The notes under the pieces were generated by a model. It saw only the letters and a program-made list of their open reading frames with translations. It had not been told where the DNA came from and made no database searches. The position numbers were made by a program, and so were the translations under genes. Of a stretch of 64,000 nt of DNA, positions 26,348 through 37,900 are shown in pieces (position 1 is the stretch's first letter; every line of letters starts with the position of its first letter). Origin of the DNA: Peromyscus leucopus (lineage: Eukaryota > Chordata > Mammalia > Rodentia > Cricetidae); assembly GCF_004664715.2 (NCBI RefSeq), contig NC_051068.1, positions 51,253,453 through 51,317,452 on the forward strand, written 5' to 3'.

Positions 26348-27896
26348 AAACTAAAAGTCTTCATCGATACTGACAATTCTTCTACTAAGAGCCAAAGACA
26401 GTTTACCAAAAACACCTACACCAGGCATGAGAAGCTCCCTTTTGAGTTGTTAGTCTTATTAAAGGCATATTGGACACAGCAAAAGTTATCAGATTTAAGT
26501 TTATACCATGTGTTGAACAGGCATGAGAAATAAATAACAAAAAGCCACACAAAATGAACAGGGTTGCAGGATGATGAATTATAGATATTAGTCAGAGTTT
26601 ATCGAACTGTGGATGAAAATTATATCCCAATGAAGCTCATAAGCAACACACATATATTTAACTCACATGTAAGAGTAATTGATTAGAACAGTGGTGGAAA
26701 CATGAAATCCTATTTCCTAAATGATAATTACAGTTTCAAGTCCTACTCCACCTCTCTTTAATATAGGCTAATGCATGGAGTTTAATAGAAAGAAAAGAGC
26801 TCAGATCGCCTGACAGAATGGGTGTCAACATATCAAAGAGCCACAGCCGCCTTTTCATTTCTTGAAACCACATTTTGGGACTGTGCAGAAGTATAGGCTA
26901 TCACATGTCTCCACCTTGGTGCTTCTAACATTTTGAAATAATAAGTGTTTGTATGGGGAAGTCTCCTAGGCATTATGTCATGCTTGCTACCTGCTGTCAC
27001 CACACAAAAATGGACACAGTGTTCAGTGTCTTCCAAGTCCAGCTGGGTGGTACATGAGGCAAATAGTCCCTCCTTGAGAAGTTTAGAATCAAAGCATGTC
27101 TAACCTGACACTTGGTCCCTTTGCCTCTGCTAAAGTTCACTTAAGATTACATTTGTTTTCAATTCATCTGGAAACATTCATGATATATTTTTCCTTTGTC
27201 CATCTACAACTATGGACTCGGAGGAAAATGATCTTACCAATTAAATGTATTGTATGTTTATTCTACTTTGTAAGGTTATTTTAACTTTTTTTGATTTGTT
27301 CTATAAGTTTCACATTATAATTAATAAGTCAGCCATCATTTATTTCCCAGGAAAACACACTCATCAGAGAAGTACTTAATTAGGGTTAAACTATTCCATT
27401 AAGTGTCAAAGACTCTCATGTTTGATCTGATGCTATGCATATCATAAATAAGACATTAAACATCTCCTATTAACACTGTTCAATGTTAATAGAGGAAGTA
27501 TAAATTCCTCCATTTTAACATGAAAATATGAACTGCTTTAAAAATTACAGACATCAGTGGCATGAAGGACTGTTTTTCTTTAATAATTTATAAGTTGTAG
27601 AATTGCAAGAAAAATGAAAAACATATGCAAATAACTCATTGCAGACATAGCCTTTGGAGGGAGAACAAAATGAGACCAAAGTAACTCTAACACAGCTATT
27701 AAACAAGTACTCCTTTCCTTGAGCAAAAAATCGGACTCATATTGAGACACCAGATAATATAGAATAACTGGCATATATGGAAAAATAAAATTATATTACG
27801 AGGTTTCATTAACCAACTAGACAAATAGTTATTGTAATATACATCTTTTAGTATTTTGATGAATAGCCACAGAAACTGACAAGTTTTTCAAGAACC

Positions 27897-27957
<61 letters not shown>

Positions 27958-28392
27958 ATGAATGACCATATATGGACAAGCCCATGACTTCTTTGAGAGT
28001 TACAGATGTCTGGAGCAACTGCTCTTGAAAGTGAAAAGAGGCTAGGTGAAGCAGTGTATTTAGTCTGGACCTTTCAGTAAACAGAACCTGTGTTGTTGAG
28101 GTGTTGGGAGACTGCCAGATCACAGTCATAGAGAACAGTGCACTTTCACATTTTAGGCGTTCCTAAAATACATGTCCTACAAGCAGCTGAATTCTGTGGG
28201 TGAATACACATGGTAAGGAGAATGAAGAATGTGGAAGTCTCTTAAGGCTTAGCAAAAGGGTTTTCATTTTACAAAGAATATATATGAGGCAATAGTGATT
28301 GGCATTATTACTAGTAACAGATACTGCAGAATGAGGCACAGCACTGTGGAATGTGAGGAAGTCTAAATTGAGGATAAAAATGAGAACTAGAA
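26345..28392. other. No gene; (AT)n at 27900-27952
   Basis: AT-rich intron sequence with a 53-bp pure (AT)n array. The stretch at 26820-27110 is less AT-rich and matches no repeat I know, so it could be unique or conserved non-coding DNA. Confidence 0.5.
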
Positions 28393-28528
28393 GTGGGCAA
28401 GATGACCCAGGATATAAGGGCTTTGCAGCCAAGCTTGATGATCTCAATTCCATCCCCATGACTCACATGCTGGAAGGAGAGAACTGACTCCTGTAAATTG
28501 TTCTGAAACCTCCACAAATGCATACATG

Positions 28529-28610
<82 letters not shown>

Positions 28611-28640
28611 AAATAAATAAGAATGTAATAAAAAGGAAAA
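28393..28640 (+). repeat. B2/B4-type SINE with long (GA)n tail
   Basis: Degraded tRNA-SINE body (GTGGGCAAGATGACCCAGG, CTCAATTCCATCCCC) running into (AG)n at 28532-28608 (77 bp, pure), then AAATAAATAAG. Confidence 0.75.
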
Positions 28641-29480
28641 ACCAGAAATGAATGCTATTATCAATATTGTCTTGTAGTATCATTAATGGTATTAACAAAT
28701 CCATCTGGTTACGACTGATACAAGTACTGATTTCAAAAATATATTGTTATTCCTAATTTTACTATTCTTATTAATGCACTCAGTTATTTGGATCTATACA
28801 TTTCATAACTGAGGTTTTATTTTTACACATTAATACACATTTGAAAATTTATTCCAGAGCCGTGTATGATAGAACACCCCCTGTAAACCCAGCATTTTTG
28901 AGATTTAGAAAGAAGGATTTTGAAGTGAAGTTTTATAGCTTGAGTTATATATGTAAAGCTTGTCTTAAAGATTATAAAAAAAAAGGAAAGGTGGATTCCA
29001 AGACATTATGCATGCTTCTTGGTTTATGATGGAGTAATCTTCTGATAAATATATTGCAATCAGGGAATACTGAAAATAGACTTAAAAAAAAACAGTGTAG
29101 CTTAGCAAGGTAGAATGCCAGGAGTATTGGCTGCTTGCTTTGCTATGCAGTGTGTGGGCTGGAGCTGTGTTCTCACTGCCAGCAATGTCCAGCATCCTGA
29201 GAGACTATCATTCCTCACATTGCTAGCCCAGAGAAAGATAAAGATCCAAAGTATGATTTCTAGCGAACAGAATCAACTCCTATCCTACTGTAGAACAAGC
29301 CTCAGTGGAACCATTAGTAACTAGGGAACCAACCGCTTGTATTTTCTTAAAGACTCCAGGCAACACCACAAAGATAAATGAAACCTAGCCACACAACTTT
29401 TCCAGTAGAAAAACAATTTAGGTAAACATGAGGGACCTCAAAAGTCAAGTGAAGCAGGTTACCTAAAAGGTCTGATAGAC
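28641..29480. other. No gene; possible old repeat at 29085-29330
   Basis: The part at 29085-29330 looks like a diverged mammalian interspersed repeat of unknown family. The rest is AT-rich. Confidence 0.35.
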
Positions 29481-29499
29481 ACTTTTGGAGGAAAACAGC

Positions 29500-29985
29500 A
29501 AAATGCTAAGTGCTGTGGGTTTTGAGAATAAAGGGGTAGGGAAATTACCTCATCTTCTTGTCCCATTCATATTCCTAATAGGGACAAGTTTACTGTTTAG
29601 GTGGAAGCACTACCGATGTCCATATACACCCCAAAAGGTTGGGATGTTGGGGATCTCCAGCTTGGGGCCCCATTTCCCCGGCCCCACAGTTCTTCCTCCT
29701 CACATTCCAGACCCCGCCCCCTCTAAAAGGCTGCTAAGCAGTAGCCCCTCCCCTCAGAAAGCCCTGCAAGATTCATCTCCTACGCTGGAGGCTGCTCAAG
29801 ACTAGGCCTATAGACTACTAGAGACCTGGCCAACATATTTGCCATGTGATTGCTCCCCTGCCTTCCCAAGGGTCGCCCTGAAGTTGCTTGGCTCTGTTTA
29901 TTAAACCTGGATTTATCAATCAGTTTGATTGGGTTACTACACCAGCGGCGGCAGTGGTGGGTACCCAATAACTGGTGATTCGAAA
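29500..29985 (+). mobile_element. Possible LTR of an endogenous retrovirus, boundaries unclear
   Basis: A G+C-rich island ends in CTCTGTTTATTAAACCTGG, an LTR-like poly(A) signal context, and has CTCTAAAAGGCTGC near 29725 as a possible TATA-like box. I cannot define TG/CA ends or a target-site duplication, so this is tentative. It lies 0.4 kb downstream of BCHE exon 2, in intron 2. Confidence 0.4.
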
Positions 29986-30410
29986 CTTAGCATTTATTCC
30001 TGTATCAGATGCCACTGTCCCAGGCTTTACACAATAGGAGGACCTATTCCTCCTCTTTCTTAAACCTGGTAACCTCAAAAAACAATAATCGTATGGGTTG
30101 AAAGGCATTTTCATTATTGTAATTCTGATACCAGCATTTATTTCCAAACTTTAGTTAACATCATTAAAGTATTTTGCAACGTTTTGGAAAGGAAATCAGA
30201 AAATAGTTTAGGGGAAAATTCTCTGGTAATTTTTCTTAAGCACTGAGAAACAAAGAGCTGAAATTCACCACATAATGAGACACAAAGGCAGCTGAGATAC
30301 AAAGAGAAAATACTGGAAATGTTTCTATGCTTTTAATGAAGTCTGCAGTAGAGGTCAAGCAAAGCTAAGCAAAACAAAACCAGGTAACAATTATAGAAAT
30401 CAGCACTTAC

Positions 30411-31938
30411 CCATATTTTGCAAAATTTGCCCAAAATTTCATCATGGATCGACTCAAAATTTCCTCAGCTCTGGTATAATTAGCTCTTCTTTCCAGTGGT
30501 AAGCCAAAGACAAGCTCGATTTCATAGCCATGCATAACTCCCATCCATTCAGGCCAAGGATTTTTGGAAGATCGGTGTTCGAGATAGTAGAAAAAGGCAT
30601 TATTTTCAAGGTCTGAAAATGTCTTAGCAAACTCCAACGCCGGGCATATGATGTTGTAATCTCCAATTACATCATCCAAGGCCTCACGGTAGACTTCCGG
30701 TGTCTGGTCACCTAACCAGTCCACATAGTAGAAAAGGATTGCTTCTTTTCCCAAGCTGCTCACTCCTGGGAAATACATATTTAAACCTTCTTGAAACTCC
30801 CTCCGAGTGATGAGACTATCATTGTCTTTGCTGAAACCAGGAGCACCATACACTAGAAAAGATGTCCCTTCATCTTTGTTAACACCTACTAAGATCTGAG
30901 TTTTTTTCACTTGTCCGAGTTGAAGTAGTGTGTGGGGCATGTCAGTGAGAAAATCACCATCCACCGTTGGACCGAAATTTATCGATAAGAGGGAATCAGA
31001 GGGGAGAACGAACCTTTGGTTCAGAAGAATTTCCTCAGGATCTTTATTTTGAAGGCATTTAATCATCTCAGTCTCATTCTCTTTTGAGCAGCCAGCAAGT
31101 TCAGCTAAGGCCAAAGTTCTGTTTCTGGCTTCCTCTGGAGACTTTACTGCCCAGGGGGCATTAGAAGATCCACTTTCCAGAATGGCTCTGGTAAACAGAG
31201 GGTAGCTTTGGGGACAAAGCAAATGTAAGCTCACAGATGCTGATCCTGCACTTTCACCAAAAAGCGTTACACTTTTAGGATTCCCTCCAAAGGCAGCTAT
31301 GTTCCTTTGGACCCACTGAAGTGCCAACTGTTGATCAAATAAGCCCATGTTCCCTGGAGCCTCAGAATTTCCAGGTAAAGCTAGAAATCCTAGGGCACCT
31401 AGCCTATAGTTCATTGAAACTACAATAACTCTTTCAACCCGAGCTAGAAACTTCCCATCATAAACAGGTAGAGAGGAAGTCCCAGTTTGAAAGCCACCAC
31501 CATAAATCCATACCATGACAGTGGCATTTTTTGGTTTAGGTGCTGGAACCCAAATGTTCAGATACAAGCAGTCTTCGCTGAGGTTCGTGTTTGGATTCCA
31601 CATTTCCGACCCCTGGAAGCCTGGGAAGGTTTGATCTATGATCTGATAACAAGAACTAGCATATTTGGTGGCATTATGGATGCCAGGCCACTTGTTTAAG
31701 GGTTGTGGCTTTTTAAATCTTAGCTTTCCAAGAGGAGGCTGTGCGTAGGGGATTCCGAGAAAAGCAGTCACCGTGCCACCTAGAACCGGCAGGCTCAGCC
31801 CCCGGACTCTTCCCGTCTTGGTTGTGACTATGAAGTCTTCTTCAGCGTGTGACTTCCCAAAAAGCATGCCAAGCAGTAGAAAGGACACGAGGAAGTGGGT
31901 CTGTGCGACGGTGGTGCGCTGGGTCTGCATGTTGATTC
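30411..31938 (-). CDS. BCHE: BCHE exon 2: signal peptide and most of the butyrylcholinesterase catalytic domain (coding part 30411-31930)
   Basis: Butyrylcholinesterase is a secreted serine hydrolase of the alpha/beta-hydrolase fold that hydrolyses choline esters and many other esters in plasma and tissues. The exon starts after a TAG acceptor with a pyrimidine-rich tract, has 8 bases of 5' UTR, then the ATG at 31930 (A at -3). It ends in a GG|GTAAGT donor at 30410, phase 2. Residues 1-29 are a signal peptide; mature numbering starts at EEDF. Visible in mature numbering: Ser198 in GESAG, Glu325, His438 (complete triad); oxyanion GGG 115-117; Trp82, Asp70, Trp231, Leu286, Phe329, Tyr332 of the gorge; disulfide cysteines 65-92 and 252-263, plus Cys400, whose partner lies in a later exon. 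N-glycosylation sequons are at 57, 106, 241, 256, 341 and 455, with an extra NLS at 87; human site 17 is lost. Position 328 is Ser (Ala in human). Exon size and both splice sites fit the known exon 2 of the family. The C-terminal tetramerisation part is not in the window. Confidence 0.98.
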
Positions 31939-34900
31939 CTACGAGAAGAGTAAGCAAAGGGTTTTAACAGTCTTGTAGATGCCATGTTATTGTCCAATGA
32001 TAAGTCACTAAAATACCGTAGTTCCTATTTACCCTAAACGTATAAGAGCTGATGAATATGTTACCAACCCAAGGATATGGATAAGTACTAAGAAGAAAGT
32101 GGATTTCTCTCCACTTAAAAGAGAAAAACATATTAAGGAAAATATATATGATCTTGCCTTGGAAATACCATTGCTAAAAATCTGTAAGAAGTTTCAGCAC
32201 TGTAAAAAGGTAGTTTGTCCCAGGTACATTTTTTTTTTTTTTTTTTTTGGTTTTTCAAGACAGGGTTTCTCTGTGTAGCTTTGCGCCTTTCCTGGAACTC
32301 ACTTTGTAGACCAGGCTGGCCTTGAACTCACAGAGATCCACCTGGCTCTGCCTCCCGAGTGCTGGGATTAAAGGCATGAGCCACCACCGCCCGGCCCCAG
32401 GTACATATGTTATCATTCACTACACATAGCCATATCAAATATGGAATAGCTAGGGGTGGATATGTCAGGAGTAATTTCTACATGAATAGAGGAGAAAAAT
32501 ACAAGGGTTTTTGGAATAGCATGTCTGGATAATATATCACAAAACTCTGAAGTCAGTTAAGAATATAGACAATCATCTACTGCCTTCCTTTGTTCCATGG
32601 TTCTTCTCATAGTTCCCCCTTTTTAAAAAGAATGCGTTTCATCTATACAATCTCAGTTTATTCTCAAAAGGGAATTGAGACAATTTATTTGTAGCATGGT
32701 AAGTAAAAACTTAAGTAATTGCCATTTAACTATAAATGTTAACACTAAAAAGCCAGCTTTCTCTCTGGCTTAAAATACAGGTTGTTGAATTGTGCTACCT
32801 GTATGTTTCAGGGACGTTCTCTGAAATTTATTTAATAAAGATCAGGCTATTCTGCTTGAATCACAATCTCCTTGGTGGGAGACCCAGCTGATATTTATGT
32901 GGGAAACGATATTGGCTTAGAAGGAATTTTTAGAAAACTAACAATTAATTTGTAAACTGATTAAAGCACATGTAAATAGTGAAATATGTTTGTTAGCAGA
33001 GTTATGGATACTCATGTTTTTTAATAGTGCAGAAATTCATTGAAATCAGAGGACCGATACTGAGAAATTACTGGGTAAGCAGAAGAGGCTAGAGTAAACT
33101 GTAAAATACAAAAGGAAATGTATTTAATATTATGGTATAGATAATAATTATTTAAGGCCACATGAGTCATCATAGTTTTATTAAAATTCATAACATAAAC
33201 ATGAGTTTCTTTGAAATAAAACTTTCCAAACTCCATGTGATAAAAAAAGGAAAATAAAATAAATAAAATATAATGTAAATGTCATTTAAAAAGAATCAAT
33301 GCCATTTTATATAGTTGTAGAAACAATTAAAATATTCATTTACAGGCACTGGCTTCTGTCCACATAACAATGGCCAGGACTAACAAATGCACAGTCCTTC
33401 TGTTACTTTTTCTAATGCTCTAATTTTAAATCCAACCTCCCTGCTCAGGAAGTTAATCCTATCATCAACAACCATTTGCTATGGCTTTCTGTGTGTATAA
33501 TCAAGTTTATTTTGGTAGGCCATGAGAAAGAAACAGATGTGAGAGCTATGTTCCCTGACCTTGAAGAATATTTTTTTAATTTACTTTTATTTTTTGTAAA
33601 TGTGGGATGTGATACAGGTGTCACAGTATAATTTGAAGATCAGAGGATAACTCAGAGTTTCTTCTTTTTTTCCACCTACCAAGCCAGCTTCCCACACTTT
33701 ATACCTAGATGAGGCTAATTTTAAAACAATATCATTTACCCCTGCTCACAGGAAATCTAGTGATCAATTCCCAACAAATATGTAACTAAATCATACCATA
33801 ATGACATTTATTTTGAACCCAATACTTAATGACTTCATCTCTGCATAATTTTATCAATATCTGTGTCTATCCAAAATAGACTTATTTTATGTAAATAAGT
33901 CTATGTTTAAGTTGATTGCTATGGTAGTAAGTTCAGGTTTTAAAATCAAGTCATTTTTTAAATGTTTTTCTTGTTTTTTAATATCCTCTGTTTTGATACA
34001 ATTGAGCATGGGCTAAGATCCATTAAATGTATTATTGAAACATACTCTTGTATGTTTCATGGGACGTTTAAGTATTGTATTCACTGCGAGTGTAATTTGT
34101 AGGTATGATAATCAAACTACATGGAATAATAATATAAAATATCTGAGAATCTGACAGTTACTAAGGCAATTTTATATTTTGAACAGGAGGTATGGATTAT
34201 TTACTGTTCCTCATAGCTTTTTGTACTTTTTTTTTCCTGTTAACTACAAAGCCCTTTCTCTTAAATAAACAGAAAAGAAAAAAGGAGGCATATGGAATTT
34301 CTCTTTCTGTTTTTGAAAATCAGCTTTGTCAAGGGAAAATGACAAGCCCCCGGACCTATCTGCTCTGAGAGCATTTCAGCAAGCTCACCTGTCACCCCTG
34401 GCTGCTTGTCTTTGGGTGTGCAGAGTAGTGCAGGCTCCTTCTCAGCGCACTGAAAAGATGATTTGTGCTGTTTTCCTGGCTTTCTTTAAATATTCTTATA
34501 AAAAATGAATTGAATGTTAAAATTTTCAATTTCTAGTAATTTTTAATAACTTAAAACTTTAGTTTAGAGGCTGGGGAGGTGCTTCAGTAAGTAAAGGGCT
34601 TTCTGAGCAATCAGAACTTGTGTTCAGATCCCCCAACTTCTACATTAAAAAAAAAAAGAAAAGAAAGAAAGAAAACCCAGGCATGGTGGTGCCCCTCTGT
34701 GATTTCAGTACAGTCCAGGAGGAGATCCCAGGGGCTTGGTGGCTAGACTATCAAGCTGAAGCTGTGAGACTTGGGTCTGTGAGAGACCCTTTCCAAAATG
34801 AAAGTGGAAAGTGATTAAAGAAGACACTTAACAGCAATCTCTGGCCTCCACAGACCATGTGAGCACACTTGTGCACACATAAGCACATTTGTGCACACAC

Positions 34901-37900
34901 AAACACACTATACATGAACACATACAGATGGATATATGATATGTGCACAACTGTACTTACACACAAACATTTCTTCAACAGTTTCTTGTAAGGTGAATAT
35001 AACTACCTCCATTAACAACTATGATAATTTTAAATGTTCCAGATCAGCTACTATCACACCTAAAAAGTTGCAGTGTTTCCACATTAGCTATATTTATATA
35101 GCTTTCTCCTTCTGTAATTTAATATCCATTTTCCTCCAATGGATCTTAAATTTCCAGAGCACTGTTTATATGAATTAGAAACACATTATCAAGAATGATA
35201 CCTATGAGCTTTTCTTGTATATAATGTAAAGTATAACATTAGAAACAGCCACCATAAGCATAACTTTATGTAAGGATGACAATTCAGTTCTTCCTCTCAT
35301 GTTACCTGCTGAGAAGTTAGACTCTATATTAATAAATCTGCAGTGCTAAATGAAAAGATGCTGAATGCCCCCACATTCAGTACAGTCTACATGTGTTACA
35401 CTTAAATCAACATTATTCTATTATTTTCACAATCTAACATTTTTCCTTGGTACTCTGCACTTCTCTGTTAAAGACATGTTTTAATGTCTATTTATCACAT
35501 ACTCAAACAATCTAAACAGAAATAAAAAGAAATGTCAAAATTAATTCATTAGCTTGTTTTTAATTATACTTTAAAATTCTATAAAATTGCCTCTCTCATA
35601 TTGTGGTGCAACTGACAACTGCTAAAAAATAAAAGTTTAAACTCAGGGAAACATGCTTATCATAAAAAATGAGGCAAACTTTCACACTGAATACAGCTAT
35701 CTTAATGTAGATAAGCTCATTCCTTGAAATAGTAGTTAATATTTCCAAGAGATTAGGAGATTTTACTCATAAGGCCAAAATAAATAGGTGTTACAAGTGG
35801 AAAAAAAAAACCTTTCAGGATAACGAATTCAAGTTAACAAATGCTACTTAATATCAAATTTTACTGCTAACATTTTACAAATTCTAAACTTTTTAAAACT
35901 TTAACTTTTAAAATAAAAAAAAGGTCATATCACCTCTTTTTAAAAAAATCTTCCTGAATCAGTTACTGGATAAAGGCTCTGTGATGACAGTTAGGGTATT
36001 CACCCATCTGACTACTGATGTAGGCCAGCTCAAGCACCCTTTCCACTATTGCTAATAGTTTAAGCTGGGGTCATCCTCATAGATTCCTGGGAACTTCCAT
36101 AGCACCAGGTTTCTCCCTATGCCGATGATGTCTCCCTCTATCAAGATAACTCTTTCATTGCTCTCCTAGAGCCTTCATCCAGTAACTGATGGAAGAAGAT
36201 ACAGAGATCCACAGCCAAGCACCAGGCCAAACTCCAGGAGTCCAGTCGAAGACAGGGAAGAGGGATTCTATGAACAATGAGTATCAGGATCATGACAGGG
36301 AAACCTACAGAGACAACTGAACCAAGCTAGTGGGAACTCATGAACTTTAGACCAACAGCTGTGGAGCCTGCATGGGACTGGACTAGGCCCTCTGCATAAA
36401 AAAAGACAGTTCTGTAGCTTGGTGTGTTTAAAGGTCCCCCAGGCAGTAGGATCATGATTCATCTCTTGTGCATGAGCTGGCATTTTGGAGCCCATTACCT
36501 ATGGTGGGATACCTTGCAGTCTTGATGAAGGGGGAAGGTCTTGGACCTTCCTCTATTGAATGTATCAGCCTTTGCTGAGTCCCTATGGGAGGCCTTACCT
36601 TTTCCAAGGAGGAAATGTGGGGTGGCTTGAGGGGGGAAGGCTGGTGGGGGAGTAGGAGGAGAAATGAGAGAGGGATCTGTGATTGGTATGTAAAATGAAT
36701 TAAAAAAAACTCTTAATAAAAAAAATAAAAACAATCTTTAAAAAAATAAAAATCTTTAAATTCAAAATTGAAATCTCAATTCCCCAGACAATTTTATGAG
36801 AAAATAAATGATGTCATTATACCTTAAGATGTGGACCTGTTAAAATGACAAATATAAAAAAAAACCTATTTATTACCATTTATTTGTAAAAATGATTTGT
36901 TTGTCAAATGTTTAAAGTAATGGACCAGCCTGGAAATATGTAAAACAAAAAAGTCTAAAAGCTCTTGATAGTGTTCTCTAGGTATCATGTTCCTGTTTTA
37001 AAAATATCACTAAAATATCACTAAAATATGGTGATTCTTAAAATGTGCTGGGAAAGTGCTATCTAGATTGTACTAGAAGGATCTAAGACCAGCATTGAAA
37101 TTCTATTTGACCAAAATAGCTATGTCTCTATACCAAATCAAAAACTGTTTTGTTTCAAGCTAAGTGAAGAGCGTATTGAGGAAATCTAGTCATAAATGGA
37201 GCATACCCTGGTCTTCCACAGAGCTTTGAATGTCTGCTCAGACATCCAAGTAGACAGAAGATGGCAGATGAGTTCTGCAAACTCAAGATACATCCCAGTA
37301 GACAGAAGATGGCAGATAAATTCTGCAAACTCAAGATCTATTCCTGATCAAAGTCACAGTGGATAGTCCCAAGGTTATATTAGTAAACTGAATATTAAAT
37401 TACTAGATTTTGGGGGTTTTCTTTGGCAGCTGCATTCTCTCTGCTTGTGGTCTTTTTACTTACATTTCTTTACCATCTGTGGCTATGAGGACCTAAAGAT
37501 GGCTCTCTCCATCTGACTCTCATACTGTCAAAACAATGGAAACCAGAGAAATGGGAATTTCCCCCAGGAAATGCATGCTATAAAAAGAAAAGTACATTCT
37601 TGAAAGAGGTTCCATACAATTCCAGCAACTTGTGGGACCACCTTGCAGAATGGGACTGAATCCTAGACAATGATGGGTCAGTTCTACGTGGGACCACACC
37701 TTAACCAGGACTGCTTGAATAGGCACAGTCTTGGGTCACTGTTGAAACTTGAATCTCACTTCAGGGCTGCAAAGATGGACGGTGGGAAGGGAAGCTTTTT
37801 CCCTTTTCCCGATGTGGTCACACGGAATACGTCTTCTTTTCTCCCTTCCACTATTAGTTTAGCTCTTTAAATTGATTTAATAAGGACCTGTGTGGCCAAA

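Larger units (their letters stand above)
1..30410 (-). other. BCHE: BCHE intron 2 (partial; no exon 3 found)
   Basis: The intron begins with GTAAGT at 30410. In human, intron 2 is around 30 kb, so exon 3 may lie just beyond position 1. I looked on the minus strand for the conserved exon 3 segments (around TEQKYLTLN and FFPKVLEMT) and did not see them. An in-frame TAA at 30409-30407 would truncate the protein if the intron were retained. Confidence 0.7.

Noticed and set aside
28311..28664. 117-residue minus-strand ORF
   Set aside because: Its core is the (GA)n array next to a SINE.
31931..31957. Nine-residue N-terminal extension of the BCHE frame (MLTLLVGIN) ahead of MQTQ
   Set aside because: It runs across the splice acceptor into intron 1, so it is not in the spliced message; the ATG at 31930 fits the rodent orthologue.
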